Assembly (NCBI RefSeq): GCF_000204015.1
Contig: NZ_GL883080.1
Span: 134,722-179,879 of the forward strand
Direction: 5' to 3'
From: Asticcacaulis biprosthecium C19
GTDB taxonomy: Bacteria > Pseudomonadota > Alphaproteobacteria > Caulobacterales > Caulobacteraceae
DNA: 45,158 nucleotides
In this document: positions 25,148-33,680 of the stretch, in pieces
How the letters are laid out: every line of letters starts with the position of its first letter
How positions within the stretch are numbered: position 1 is the first letter of the stretch
Program-made: the position numbers and the translations under genes
Notes under the pieces: model-generated
The model's input: only the letters and a program-made list of their open reading frames with translations
What the model was told of the DNA's origin: nothing
The model's database searches: none

Positions 25148-25371
25148 TTTGACCACGAACCACACGAACGGCACGAACTTCGAGGTGTAGCGGAAAGAGA
25201 GGCGGCCGTTGTCGCTATCCGAAGGTGGACCACGGATGGGCACGGATGCCGCTAAGCGGCCGCCGCATCCGTGGTTCAACACATTCTGACGCGCGGGCAT
25301 CCACAAAACATCAAGCACGTCCAAAAGTTCGTGCTTTTCGTGAAGCCGCGCAGCGGCGGTTCGTGGTCAAA
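25148..25371. repeat. nested inverted-repeat intergenic island 2
   Basis: Outer arms at 25148-25180 and 25325-25371 match as TTTGACCACGAACC and CACGAACTT ends with repeated CACGAA units at 9-bp spacing; the right arm carries an extra GC-rich hairpin (GCCGCGCAGCGGC). Inner arms CACGGATGC (25241-25249) and GCATCCGTG (25265-25273) flank a GC-rich centre containing CCGCTAAGCGG. The word ATCCGTGGTTCAA (25267-25279) is identical to one in island 1. Located between the mutL start and the end of the methyltransferase-like gene; no coding potential seen. Confidence 0.85.
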
Positions 25372-25398
25372 CCCTTACGAACCCTCCAACCCCATAGT

Positions 25399-26163
25399 CT
25401 ATGGCCGCTTGAACACCAGCGCCATCCGATCCGTCTGACCGCGCACCGCCGGATCGAACACATTCTTGCTGTGGTCCTCGGTGGTTTCGAGCACGGGGCT
25501 GTCGTGCGCCAATTCGAAGCCGGCGGCCTTGAAATCGGCGACCACGCGGGCCTTCTCAATCCGGTGCAGCGTATTGGTCTGGTCGATGCCAACGCCGGCC
25601 GCCGTGTCGTGGTCGGTAATGATTACGACCCCGCCTGGCTTTAATTGCGACTTCAGCAGAGCGACAAATGTCTGGACGTTATAGTCCGCCGGCTGGTGGT
25701 TATAGGTGTCATGATAAACCATGCCCATGAAAATGACGTCGTAAGGCTCAGCCGGGGCTGGCATGGCGGTGAAATCCGCCGTCATCAGGCTGACATTGGG
25801 CCGCGCTGCCGCCAAGGCATCGCGCGCCGGGCCCATCTTGTAGAAGTCGACCCAGCTCTGTGGGTTCTGCGAGACGACCTTGCCGTCACAGACGGCCGCT
25901 GACAGCAGGTAGGTGGCATAGCCCTGGCCGGCGCCGATATCCAGAACATGGTCGCCCGGCTTGACGTGGCTGAGCAGGAAATCGATCTCGGCCTTGCGCA
26001 CTGCGTCGCGCTCGCGCTGGTCGGCGGGGCGGTCGGCCCGGGCAACCGCCGCTGAGACGCGGGTATCGAGCGAGGCATCGGCTGCACAATCCGGGCTGGC
26101 CAGAGCCGGCACTGCACTGAGGCTAAGAATAAGAGCAAGTGAGAGGGAACGCAGCGATACCAT
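25399..26163 (-). CDS. exported class I methyltransferase-like protein
   Basis: 254 aa. The start at 26163 has AGGAGA seven nt upstream and gives a clear signal peptide (MVSLRSLSLALILSLSAVPALA). The mature domain is a Rossmann methyltransferase fold: motif I HVLDIGAGQGYATYLLS, a post-I region, YDVIFMGMVYHD and KPGGVVIITDHD. It resembles the COG4798-type predicted methyltransferases that carry a signal peptide. SAM is not expected in the periplasm, so the true activity is unclear. The longer open frame upstream runs through a terminator and was rejected. Confidence 0.8.
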   Translation of the reverse strand: MVSLRSLSLALILSLSAVPALASPDCAADASLDTRVSAAVARADRPADQRERDAVRKAEIDFLLSHVKPGDHVLDIGAGQGYATYLLSAAVCDGKVVSQNPQSWVDFYKMGPARDALAAARPNVSLMTADFTAMPAPAEPYDVIFMGMVYHDTYNHQPADYNVQTFVALLKSQLKPGGVVIITDHDTAAGVGIDQTNTLHRIEKARVVADFKAAGFELAHDSPVLETTEDHSKNVFDPAVRGQTDRMALVFKRP

Positions 26164-26190
26164 GGTCTTCTCCTGTGAGTTCATCCATGA

Positions 26191-26219
26191 AAAAAGGCGT
26201 CCCGACGGAACGCCTTTTT
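26191..26219 (-). terminator. terminator of the DUF3035 lipoprotein gene
   Basis: AAAAAGGCGT (26191-26200) and ACGCCTTTTT (26210-26219) form a perfect 10-bp stem with a nine-nt loop and a T run on the minus strand. It sits between the DUF3035 gene and the methyltransferase-like gene and could act in both directions. Confidence 0.85.
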
Positions 26220-26248
26220 CCAAATTCTCACAAGTGAATTTTCTGCAA

Positions 26249-26806
26249 TCACAGGCCCGGAAGCTTGAACTTGCGTTCCTTCTTCTGAGCGATGACGATC
26301 GGCTGCTCGCCGGTCAGCGCCTTGACGCGCTCGGCCTCGGCGACAGCATCGACCTGGGCGACTTCGGCCCCGATGGCCGTGTTCGAACCAGCGACGGTCG
26401 TATCCTTCTTGCGCCAGAACAGCACCGTATCGGCGAAGCTGGCGTCCTTGTAGGTCAGGTCACCGAACTCGTCGTCAACGACATAGCGTGCCAGGGGATC
26501 AGCCTTCTCGGCGCCGGCCTGGGCGACGAACAACTGTTCCCCCTGGGTCCGGTTGACAGCGTCACGCTGGCCCAGCAGAGCCTGACGCGCGGCGCTTTCC
26601 GGCTGCAGTTCCTGCGGGCGCGGTTCGCCGGGGGCGGGCGGACGCAGGGCATAGTCAGGCGGAACCACCAGCGGTGCCTTGGTAACGACGCGGAATTCGT
26701 CCGGTACGACCTTGTTGAGGCCCAGCGCACTCTTGGTGGACTCACAGCCTGTCAGGCCCAGTCCCGCCAAAAGCGCCAATCCGGCCGCGACCTTAAGCGA
26801 CTTCAT
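26249..26806 (-). CDS. DUF3035 lipoprotein
   Basis: 185-aa lipoprotein with lipobox LTGC (Cys near residue 20), then a Pro-rich segment (VVPPDYALRPPAPGEPRP) typical of the DUF3035 family, and a charged C-terminus. Family members sit next to lspA in alphaproteobacteria, as here: lspA lies upstream with a 112-nt gap. The function is not known. The DEFGDLTYKDASFADTVLFW segment is the most conserved-looking part. Confidence 0.8.
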   Translation of the reverse strand: MKSLKVAAGLALLAGLGLTGCESTKSALGLNKVVPDEFRVVTKAPLVVPPDYALRPPAPGEPRPQELQPESAARQALLGQRDAVNRTQGEQLFVAQAGAEKADPLARYVVDDEFGDLTYKDASFADTVLFWRKKDTTVAGSNTAIGAEVAQVDAVAEAERVKALTGEQPIVIAQKKERKFKLPGL

Positions 26807-26918
26807 GTAGTAAGCTCCATTTGCCCCCGTCGCGGACGCAACCGCCCGGACAGGGAGTGATACTTGGTTTATGGCCGTCTGCCAAGGGGTTAACCGAATC
26901 GGTCACGCCCGAAAACGG

Positions 26919-27455
26919 TCACATCTGGGGCGGAGCGGCCTTGGCCTGGCGCTCCGACTGGTAGAAATACCAGGCCAGCAGCGCAATGCCGATGCAGATG
27001 GCGCTGTCGGCGACATTGAAGACCCACGGGAAAAACAGACCCGAAAAGTCGAGAAAGTCGACGACATAGCCGAAGCGAATCCGGTCGATGGCGTTGCCGA
27101 TGGCGCCGCCTGCGATCAGAGCGAAGGCAATGCCCAGCAACGGACGGCGAACCCGGAAGACAATCCAGGTCAAAAGCCCTGCCACCACCAGCTGGAACAC
27201 GGTCAGCACCCAGCGCATAAGTCCGCCGGAGCCGAGCAGTCCGAAACTGATCCCTTCGTTGTGGACCATGCTGATCTTAAAGAACGGCAAAATCTTGACG
27301 CTGTCACCCAGGTTGGGTGTCAGGGCTGACAAAACCCACACCTTGGACGCCTGATCGACCAAAATAATGATCGCGATGATCCAGGCCAGCCTGAGACCAA
27401 GCGCTGTCACGGGCTGGCGGAACTCGGCCTTCAGCTTCTCGATATCATCCTGCAT
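26919..27455 (-). CDS. lspA: lipoprotein signal peptidase
   Basis: 178-aa inner-membrane aspartyl peptidase that cleaves prolipoprotein signal peptides. Four membrane segments are visible. Conserved motifs: LVDQASKVWV, MVHNEGISFGLL, GAIGNAIDRIRFGYVVDFLDF with the first catalytic Asp, and FNVADSAICIG with the second. The start MQDDIEKL overlaps the end of ileS by 11 nt; an alternative ATG three codons earlier (MPPM) is equally possible. It forms an operon with ileS, and lipoproteins encoded in this window are natural clients. Confidence 0.95.
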   Translation of the reverse strand: MQDDIEKLKAEFRQPVTALGLRLAWIIAIIILVDQASKVWVLSALTPNLGDSVKILPFFKISMVHNEGISFGLLGSGGLMRWVLTVFQLVVAGLLTWIVFRVRRPLLGIAFALIAGGAIGNAIDRIRFGYVVDFLDFSGLFFPWVFNVADSAICIGIALLAWYFYQSERQAKAAPPQM

Positions 27456-30441
27456 GGGCGGCATCCCAGGCAGCGACGGCCTCGGCGTCCCGCAAGGACA
27501 GGTCGGGATAGAGGGCATCGCTGCCCACTTCCGGCAGGATGCGCCACGACCTCTGGCACTTTTTCCCTTCGGCTTTCTGGAAGACGACGGCGACCGTGTT
27601 GATGCCGTCCAGGCGGAAGGCGTCGTCCGGCGCCGTCTCCAGAGAGAGCGTCGCCTGCGAGGTGCGGAAGACCTCGGCGGCATCGATCAGGTCGCCGGAA
27701 TTGTCGGCAAAGGCTTCGTACAAAGCGATATCGGCGATATGAACCACCGGCGCGGCTTCCAGGGCCGAACCGATGACCTTGTCGCGGCGCTTTTCTTCCA
27801 GGGCGGCGGTGACCACCGACAGGACGGTTTCGATCTTGCCCCAGCGTACGGCTTCCGATGGATTGGCCCAGCGTTCGGGCACCTCATCCAGGACGCGGAA
27901 AAGGTTGGCCTTTTCTTCGGGGAAGCGTGACGTCCACGCCTCTTCAGCCGTGAAGGTCATGATGGGGCCCAGCCACGCCGTCAGCCGTTCGAACAGAATG
28001 TTCAGCACGGTGCGGCAGGCGCGGCGGCGGATGGCGGTCGGCTGATCGCAATAGAGGCTGTCCTTGCGCACGTCGAAATACAGCGTCGAAAGGGTCTGGG
28101 AGCAGAACTCACTGACCGGCCGGATGACGGCGGCGAAATCGTACACCTCGTAGGCGTCGCGCACCTTCTGATCCAGGGCATGGACCTCGTGCAGGACATA
28201 GCGCTCCAGCGACGGCAGGTCCTGATACCCGACAGCTTCCGAAACCTCATATCCGTTCAGCGCTCCCAGCAGGTAGCGCATCGTGTTACGCAGCTTGCGA
28301 TAGGCGTCGACTGTGGTCTGGATGATCTGCTTGCCGATACGCAGGTCTTCGGAATAGTCCGACAGCGCGACCCACAGGCGCAGGATTTCCACACCCGATT
28401 CCTTGGCGATGTCTTGCGGCGCAACGACATTGCCCAGCGACTTGGACATCTTCATGCCCTTCTCGTCGAGCACAAAGCCATGGGTTAGCACGCCCTTGAA
28501 CGGCGCTTGGCCGCGCGTGCCGCACGATTCGAGCAGCGACGACTGGAACCAGCCGCGATGCTGGTCCGAGCCTTCGAGATAGAGATCGGCCGGCCAGGCA
28601 GTATCTCCTCCGTTTTCTGGCCGGTCCTCGAGCGTAAAGGCGTGGGTCGAACCCGAGTCGAACCAGACATCGAGGATGTCGGTGACCTTCTCGTAGTTTT
28701 CGGGGTCATAACCCTTGCCGAGGAAGTCGGCATCCGGCCGGGTGAACCAGGCGTCGGCGCCTTCGGCGGCGATCAGCTTGATGATGCGGGCATTGACGGC
28801 TTCGTCACGCAGAGGTTCGCCGGTCGCCTTGTCGACATACATGGCCAGAGGCGTACCCCAGTTGCGCTGGCGGCTGATCAGCCAGTCCGGGCGCGTCTCG
28901 ACCATGCCGCCGATGCGGTTGCGGCCCGAGTCGGGATAGAATTGCGTCGCATGGATGCCGCGCAAAGCCTTGGTGCGCAGGCCATCTCCATCTTCACTGT
29001 CCATACGGATAAACCACTGCGCCGTATTGCGGAAGATCACCGGGGCTTTGGACCGCCAGGAGTGCGGGTAGGAGTGTTCGACCCGTCCGCGAGCCAGCAG
29101 GTGGCCGGTCTCGATCAGCTTGTCCATGACGGCGCCGTTGGCGGGGCCGAACTTGCCGGCCTTCTTGCCCTCGACCTCCAGCACCTGTAGTCCGCCGAAC
29201 AGCGGCACATGCGGGTAGTAGGCGCCGTCAGGATTGACCGTGTCGGGGATCGAATCGAGCGAACGGCCCGACTTCAGCCACACCAGGTAATCGTCGGTCC
29301 CGTGGCCCGGGGCCGTATGTACAAAGCCGGTACCGGCGTCGTCGGTGACGTGATCACCGGCCAGCATCGGCACCTCGAAGCCGTAACCGGCATCCAGCGT
29401 CGCCAGCGGATGGGCCAGGACAAAGCCCGACATGACATGGCCTGGCACGTCGATGACCTTATCCCAGGCCGACGCATTGGCGGCGATAAGTACGGCTTCG
29501 GCCAGCTTGTCCGCCAGGATCAGTTTATCGCCCGGCTTGGCCCAGGGCGCAAAGCCCAGTTCGGCCTCCGACTTCATGCCAGTGATCTCATAGACCGAAT
29601 AGGCGATCTTGGGGTTGAAGCTGACGGCGCGGTTGGCAGGGATGGTCCACGGCGTCGTGGTCCAGATCACCACGTGGGCGTTGGCCAGTTGTTCGTTCAG
29701 TTCGTCGGCCTCTTCGGCCGAATCTCCGAAAACGCTGGAACTCGCTGTATTGGTCACGGGGAAGCGCACCCACACGGTCGGCGACACGTGCGGATGATAT
29801 TCGACCTCGGCATCGGCCAGGGCAGTGCGTTCGACCGGCGACCACATCACCGGCTTGGAGCCGCGATAAAGCTGGCCCGACATCAGGAACTTGTGGAACT
29901 CGGCCGTCACCTTGGCTTCGGTGTCGAAGTCCATGGTGGCATAACGCTGGTCCCATTCGCCCAGGACCCCCAAGCGCTTGAATTCCTCACGCTGGACGTC
30001 GATCCATTGCAGAGCGTACTCGCGGCAAGCCTTGCGGAACTCGGCGGCGGGGACCTCGTCCTTCTTGCGGCCCTTGGCGCGGAAGGCTTCCTCGATCTTC
30101 CATTCGATCGGCAGACCGTGGCAATCCCAGCCCGGGACGTAGTCGACGTCATAGCCCAGCAGGAAACGCGAACGGACTACAAAATCCTTCAGGATCTTGT
30201 TCAGCGCGTGGCCGATATGGATATTGCCGTTGGCATAGGGCGGGCCGTCGTGCAGCACAAAGAGGGGCGCACCGGCGTCTTTGCGGGCCTTGCGGACGGC
30301 ATGGTAGAGGTCGGCGTCTTGCCATTTTTTCAACATCTCGGGCTCGGCCTTGGGCAGGCCGGCACGCATGGGAAATTCGGTCTCGGGCAGGAAGACGGTG
30401 TCGCGGTAATCGCGGGTTGTTTTGGGATCAGTATCGGGCAT
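27445..30441 (-). CDS. ileS: isoleucyl-tRNA synthetase
   Basis: 998-aa class I aminoacyl-tRNA synthetase charging tRNA-Ile. The HIGH signature is in PYANGNIHIGHALNKI (about residue 70), and the KMSKS loop is KGMKMSKSLGN. The editing domain (CP1) includes GTGFVHTAPGHGTDDY. The C-terminal anticodon-binding region is present; a four-Cys zinc finger at the very end, seen in some bacterial IleRS, is not evident. The next gene, lspA, overlaps it. No T-box leader was found upstream, as expected for a proteobacterium. Confidence 0.98.
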   Translation of the reverse strand: MPDTDPKTTRDYRDTVFLPETEFPMRAGLPKAEPEMLKKWQDADLYHAVRKARKDAGAPLFVLHDGPPYANGNIHIGHALNKILKDFVVRSRFLLGYDVDYVPGWDCHGLPIEWKIEEAFRAKGRKKDEVPAAEFRKACREYALQWIDVQREEFKRLGVLGEWDQRYATMDFDTEAKVTAEFHKFLMSGQLYRGSKPVMWSPVERTALADAEVEYHPHVSPTVWVRFPVTNTASSSVFGDSAEEADELNEQLANAHVVIWTTTPWTIPANRAVSFNPKIAYSVYEITGMKSEAELGFAPWAKPGDKLILADKLAEAVLIAANASAWDKVIDVPGHVMSGFVLAHPLATLDAGYGFEVPMLAGDHVTDDAGTGFVHTAPGHGTDDYLVWLKSGRSLDSIPDTVNPDGAYYPHVPLFGGLQVLEVEGKKAGKFGPANGAVMDKLIETGHLLARGRVEHSYPHSWRSKAPVIFRNTAQWFIRMDSEDGDGLRTKALRGIHATQFYPDSGRNRIGGMVETRPDWLISRQRNWGTPLAMYVDKATGEPLRDEAVNARIIKLIAAEGADAWFTRPDADFLGKGYDPENYEKVTDILDVWFDSGSTHAFTLEDRPENGGDTAWPADLYLEGSDQHRGWFQSSLLESCGTRGQAPFKGVLTHGFVLDEKGMKMSKSLGNVVAPQDIAKESGVEILRLWVALSDYSEDLRIGKQIIQTTVDAYRKLRNTMRYLLGALNGYEVSEAVGYQDLPSLERYVLHEVHALDQKVRDAYEVYDFAAVIRPVSEFCSQTLSTLYFDVRKDSLYCDQPTAIRRRACRTVLNILFERLTAWLGPIMTFTAEEAWTSRFPEEKANLFRVLDEVPERWANPSEAVRWGKIETVLSVVTAALEEKRRDKVIGSALEAAPVVHIADIALYEAFADNSGDLIDAAEVFRTSQATLSLETAPDDAFRLDGINTVAVVFQKAEGKKCQRSWRILPEVGSDALYPDLSLRDAEAVAAWDAAHAG

Positions 30442-30504
30442 GGCTTTTCGTCAGGTATTAGTGTGTCGGCAATAGGGCCAAGGAAATACAAAAAGGGTGC
30501 GTGT

Positions 30505-30528
30505 CCCGGCGCGGCTTTCCGCACCGGG
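30505..30528. repeat. strong hairpin in the ileS leader region
   Basis: CCCGGCGCGG (30505-30514) pairs with CCGCACCGGG (30519-30528) around CTTT with one mismatch. It lies about 65 nt upstream of the ileS ATG with no T-tract on either side. The rest of the 272-nt gap to the next gene (30442-30713) shows no gene that I can support. Confidence 0.45.
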
Positions 30529-30713
30529 CGTCAAATTCGTATAACGGTCCCAAACATCGACATGAGGTGGCTTTAACAGAGCCCTTTCGCCTTGCCTAGC
30601 GGGAAAGGCGCGCTTAAGTGAGGAAGTGTTGCAATGGAAGGACGGCCCGCAGCGAACGTTTTCCCAGGCTGGCGCGTGTAAGCCGTGCTGCCTTTTTCCC
30701 TATGAGGGTTTTT

Positions 30714-31852
30714 ATGAAATTTGCATCCTTTGCCCTTGTCACCGCGCTGGCCCTTGCCGCCGGCGCCTGCCAGTCTCAGCCGGCCCCCGGTGGCGAGGCT
30801 CCGCTCAGCACCGGTGAGCCGCCCTTTACCGTCACCGAAGTGGCGCGTTTCGACTCGCCATGGGCCATGACCTTCCTGCCGGACGGCAGCCTTCTGGTCA
30901 CCGAGAAGTCGGGCAAGCTCAAATGGTTCGCCAACGGTACCGCGAAGGATGTCGCCGGTACGCCGACGGTCAAGGATGATGGCCAGGGCGGTCTTGCCGA
31001 TGTTACGCTGGCGCCGGACTATGCCACGTCCAACACCGTCTATCTCAGTTGGACGGAAGCGGGCACCGGTGGCAAGAGCGGCGCCGTTGTCGGGCGGGCG
31101 AAGCTCGTGCTGGAGGGCGCCCCGCATCTCGAGGGCCTGAACGTGATCTGGCGTCAGGACAAGGTCAGTGGCGACGGCCACTTCTCGCAGCGCATCGTGT
31201 TTTCTCCCGACGGCAAGTATATGTTCGTGACCTCCGGCGAACGTCAGAAGTTCGATCCGGCCCAGGACCTGAAGCTGAACCTGGGCAAGGTGTTGCGCCT
31301 GCTGCCGGACGGCACGCCGGCGCCCGGCAATCCCTTCGCCGGAAAAGGCGGCAGTTCCGACCAGGTGTGGAGTTATGGCCACCGCAACCTTTACGGCCTG
31401 GCGTTCGACAAGGACGGCCGCCTGTGGGAGAACGAGATGGGCCCCCAGGGCGGTGACGAGGTCAACCTGGTCGTCGAAGGCAAGAATTACGGCTATCCGA
31501 TCGTCTCCAACGGTGATCATTACGGTGGCGCCGACATTCCCGATCATCCCAACCGTCCCGAGTTTGAAGCCCGAAAGTGTGGTGGAACCCTTCAATCTCG
31601 CCGTCCAGCCTGCTGATCTACAGCGGTTCGAAATTCCCGCAGTGGCAGGGTGACATGTTCATCGGCGCCCTGTCGGGGCAGTCTCTGATCCGCGTCGACC
31701 TCGATGGCGATAAGGCCGTCAAGGCGGATCGCTGGGATATGGAGACGCGCATCCGCGAAGTCGAGCAGGGGCCGGACGGTGATATCTGGCTGCTGGAAGA
31801 CGGTTCCAGCGATCCCGGTGGCCGTTTGTTGCGGCTGAGCCCGAAGGGTTAA
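30714..31852 (+). pseudogene. PQQ-dependent aldose sugar dehydrogenase-like lipoprotein, frameshifted
   Basis: A soluble-GDH/YliI-type six-bladed propeller. The signal sequence MKFASFALVTALALAAGAC ends in a lipobox-like Cys. Family signatures: RFDSPWAMTFLPDGSLLVTE, DGHFSQRIVFSPDG with the catalytic-type His, WSYGHRNLYGLAF, and MGPQGGDEVNLVVEGKNYG. The frame then breaks: after FEARKC the reading ends at a TGA (31614-31616). The +1 frame continues smoothly as VWWNPSISPSSLLIYSG through GRLLRLSPKG to a TAA at 31852. Adding one C to CCC at 31570-31572 restores a continuous protein of about 379 aa. Either a real single-base loss or a sequencing error in a short homopolymer. Confidence 0.85.
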
Positions 31853-31915
31853 GGCTGCTGGCATAATTTGGCAGTAAAGGGCGGTATTCCCTTCTGAGCG
31901 TAGAGGAATATTGCC

Positions 31916-32554
31916 ATGTCCCAGAATCGAGAAAAGATCGATTTTAAATCTGAATACAAAAGCCTGTACGGCCCGCCTCAGAAGGACTTCCTCCTCGTCG
32001 AGGTTCCGCCCTTGCCTTATCTCATGTTTGACGGCCGGGGTGATCCGAACAGTGCGCCGCTCTATCAGCAGGCCATTGAAGCCCTCTATTCCCTGTCTTA
32101 CACGCTCAAATTCATGAGCAAGCGCGCCTTCGGCCGTGACTATGTCGTCGGTCCACTGGAAGGCCTGTGGTGGGCCGACGATTACGGCGCCTACACCACG
32201 CCGGGCCGTCGCGACGAGTGGAACTGGACCATGATGATCCTGCAACCCGACTGGATCGAACCGGCCCATCTCGAAGCCGCCAAGGCCGAGGTCCTGATGA
32301 AGAAGGGCCTGCCGGGTATCGAAACCGTCCGGCTCGAAACTATGGAGGAAGGGCTGAGTGCGCAGATCCTGCATATCGGATCCTACGCTGATGAAGCTGC
32401 GACCCTGGCGCGTCTGCATAACGAATGGCTACCGCGGAATGGCCTGGCCGAACGAGGCAAGCATCACGAAATCTACCTCAGCGACGCCCGTAAGGTCGAG
32501 CCCGCAAAGCTGAAGACCATCCTGCGCCAGCCGGTAAGACCCCTTCAGGGGTGA
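31916..32554 (+). CDS. GyrI-like domain protein
   Basis: 212 aa, cytoplasmic. Matches the GyrI-like small-molecule-binding group by features such as FLLVEVPPLPYLMFDGRGDP near the N-terminus, LYSLSYTLKFM, GLWWADDYG, WNWTMMILQPDWI and ILHIGSYADEAATLARLH. Relatives are thought to bind small ligands or, in some cases, hydrolyse cyclopropane compounds; here the role is unknown. It follows the broken dehydrogenase by 63 nt on the same strand. The start has AGAGGAATATTGCC upstream. Confidence 0.8.
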   Translation: MSQNREKIDFKSEYKSLYGPPQKDFLLVEVPPLPYLMFDGRGDPNSAPLYQQAIEALYSLSYTLKFMSKRAFGRDYVVGPLEGLWWADDYGAYTTPGRRDEWNWTMMILQPDWIEPAHLEAAKAEVLMKKGLPGIETVRLETMEEGLSAQILHIGSYADEAATLARLHNEWLPRNGLAERGKHHEIYLSDARKVEPAKLKTILRQPVRPLQG

Positions 32555-32617
32555 TATATCTGGACTTGCCGGCCTGCGCCGTTCAACGTCAGCCGGTCAT
32601 CACCGGGGAGTTCCATC

Positions 32618-32998
32618 ATGATCATGAAAACCTTAGCCCTTTCGGGCGCTCTTGCCTTGGCCATCTGCGCTGGGAGTGCCACCTCAGCCCTGGCTCAGAC
32701 TGATTATAGCGGCCTGTGCGTCGCGGTTGGCGTTGAGATCGGCCTGCGCGGTGAGGCCGCCCAGGAAGCGCTCGATCAGGCCGTCGACGCCGCGGGTTCC
32801 GACGTTTCCGACGCCGACCAGGCCGAGATTGACGCCCTCCAGGAACTGCTCGACAACCTCGAAACCATCTCGGCCAGCATGGACGTATTATACGACGCCG
32901 AGGCGACGCCGCCGACCGGCCCCGAAATGGACACGGTCGGCGAGGCAGGCATTGAGGAACTGCTCGATGCTGCCAACGAATGCGTCGACGCCGCCTGA
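32618..32998 (+). CDS. small acidic exported protein
   Basis: 126 aa with a signal peptide (MIMKTLALSGALALAI, cleavage after ALA near residue 26). The mature part is strongly acidic and mostly helical (VSDADQAEIDALQELLDNLE), with one cysteine near each end (GLCVAV and NECVDAA) that may pair. GGGGAG seven nt upstream supports this ATG over the one two codons later. No family recognised. Confidence 0.7.
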   Translation: MIMKTLALSGALALAICAGSATSALAQTDYSGLCVAVGVEIGLRGEAAQEALDQAVDAAGSDVSDADQAEIDALQELLDNLETISASMDVLYDAEATPPTGPEMDTVGEAGIEELLDAANECVDAA

Positions 32999-33053
32999 CG
33001 GCTTGCGCCGGACCTTCGGTTTTGTTCACTGTCCGGCAAAACCGGAGGTCTTC

Positions 33054-33680
33054 ATGCGTTTCAATGCCATCCTGATTCTGGCGGCCCTGGCCGGTTGTTC
33101 GGCGCCACCGAAGACGGAGGCGCCGAAACCGTCGCAGGCGGCGGCCGACACCTTCACAGGCTGCGAGTGGCAGGAGGTCAAAGGCAAGACGCTGTCGATC
33201 TGGTCCTACGCCTGTGGCCCTACGTTCGGCGGCGTCCGGCTAATCGCCGATGACAATTTACCGGGTTTCAGTCTGAAGATGGATAGTGAATCCGGCAGCA
33301 CTGTCATCCAGCCGGTGATCCGTGTCTTCACCAAGCCTGCCGATGCGCCGATCGAGTCGATCCTGCCGCAGATCCGCGCTGCATCACCCGGCAAGGACAC
33401 AGCGACCTGTTCTTTTGAAGAGATCACTATGCCGCCGCTGTATAAGGATGAGGACGCCGTCTATCAACTGGCGCCGATGGGGGAGGCCAAGGCGCGCTGG
33501 GACAAAAACGTCGGTACGGGCGAGGACCCGACGCCGCCCTGCGGCGACCTCGGCGTGGCTTTTTCCAGCAATCAGCTCTTCGAAATCATGAAAGATGATC
33601 CGACCAAGGTCGTCTACATCAACTATGGCAGTGAGATTCAGGTCTTCGACACTACCACGCTGAAATCGCTCAAGCGCTAA
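33054..33680 (+). CDS. hypothetical lipoprotein
   Basis: 208 aa. A short signal peptide ends in the lipobox LAGC (Cys near residue 15), then a Pro/Lys/Ala linker. The globular part has three further cysteines (TGCEWQ, SYACGP and TCSFEE), plus PPCGDLG. GGAGG precedes the ATG with good spacing. It ends 11 nt inside the convergent ribF gene. No family recognised; it and the preceding small exported protein are the last genes of the plus-strand block between ileS and ribF. Confidence 0.72.
   Translation: MRFNAILILAALAGCSAPPKTEAPKPSQAAADTFTGCEWQEVKGKTLSIWSYACGPTFGGVRLIADDNLPGFSLKMDSESGSTVIQPVIRVFTKPADAPIESILPQIRAASPGKDTATCSFEEITMPPLYKDEDAVYQLAPMGEAKARWDKNVGTGEDPTPPCGDLGVAFSSNQLFEIMKDDPTKVVYINYGSEIQVFDTTTLKSLKR

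Noticed and set aside
30442-30713. T-box or other riboswitch before ileS
   Set aside because: No T-box core or antiterminator, and no U-tract; only a plain hairpin was found.
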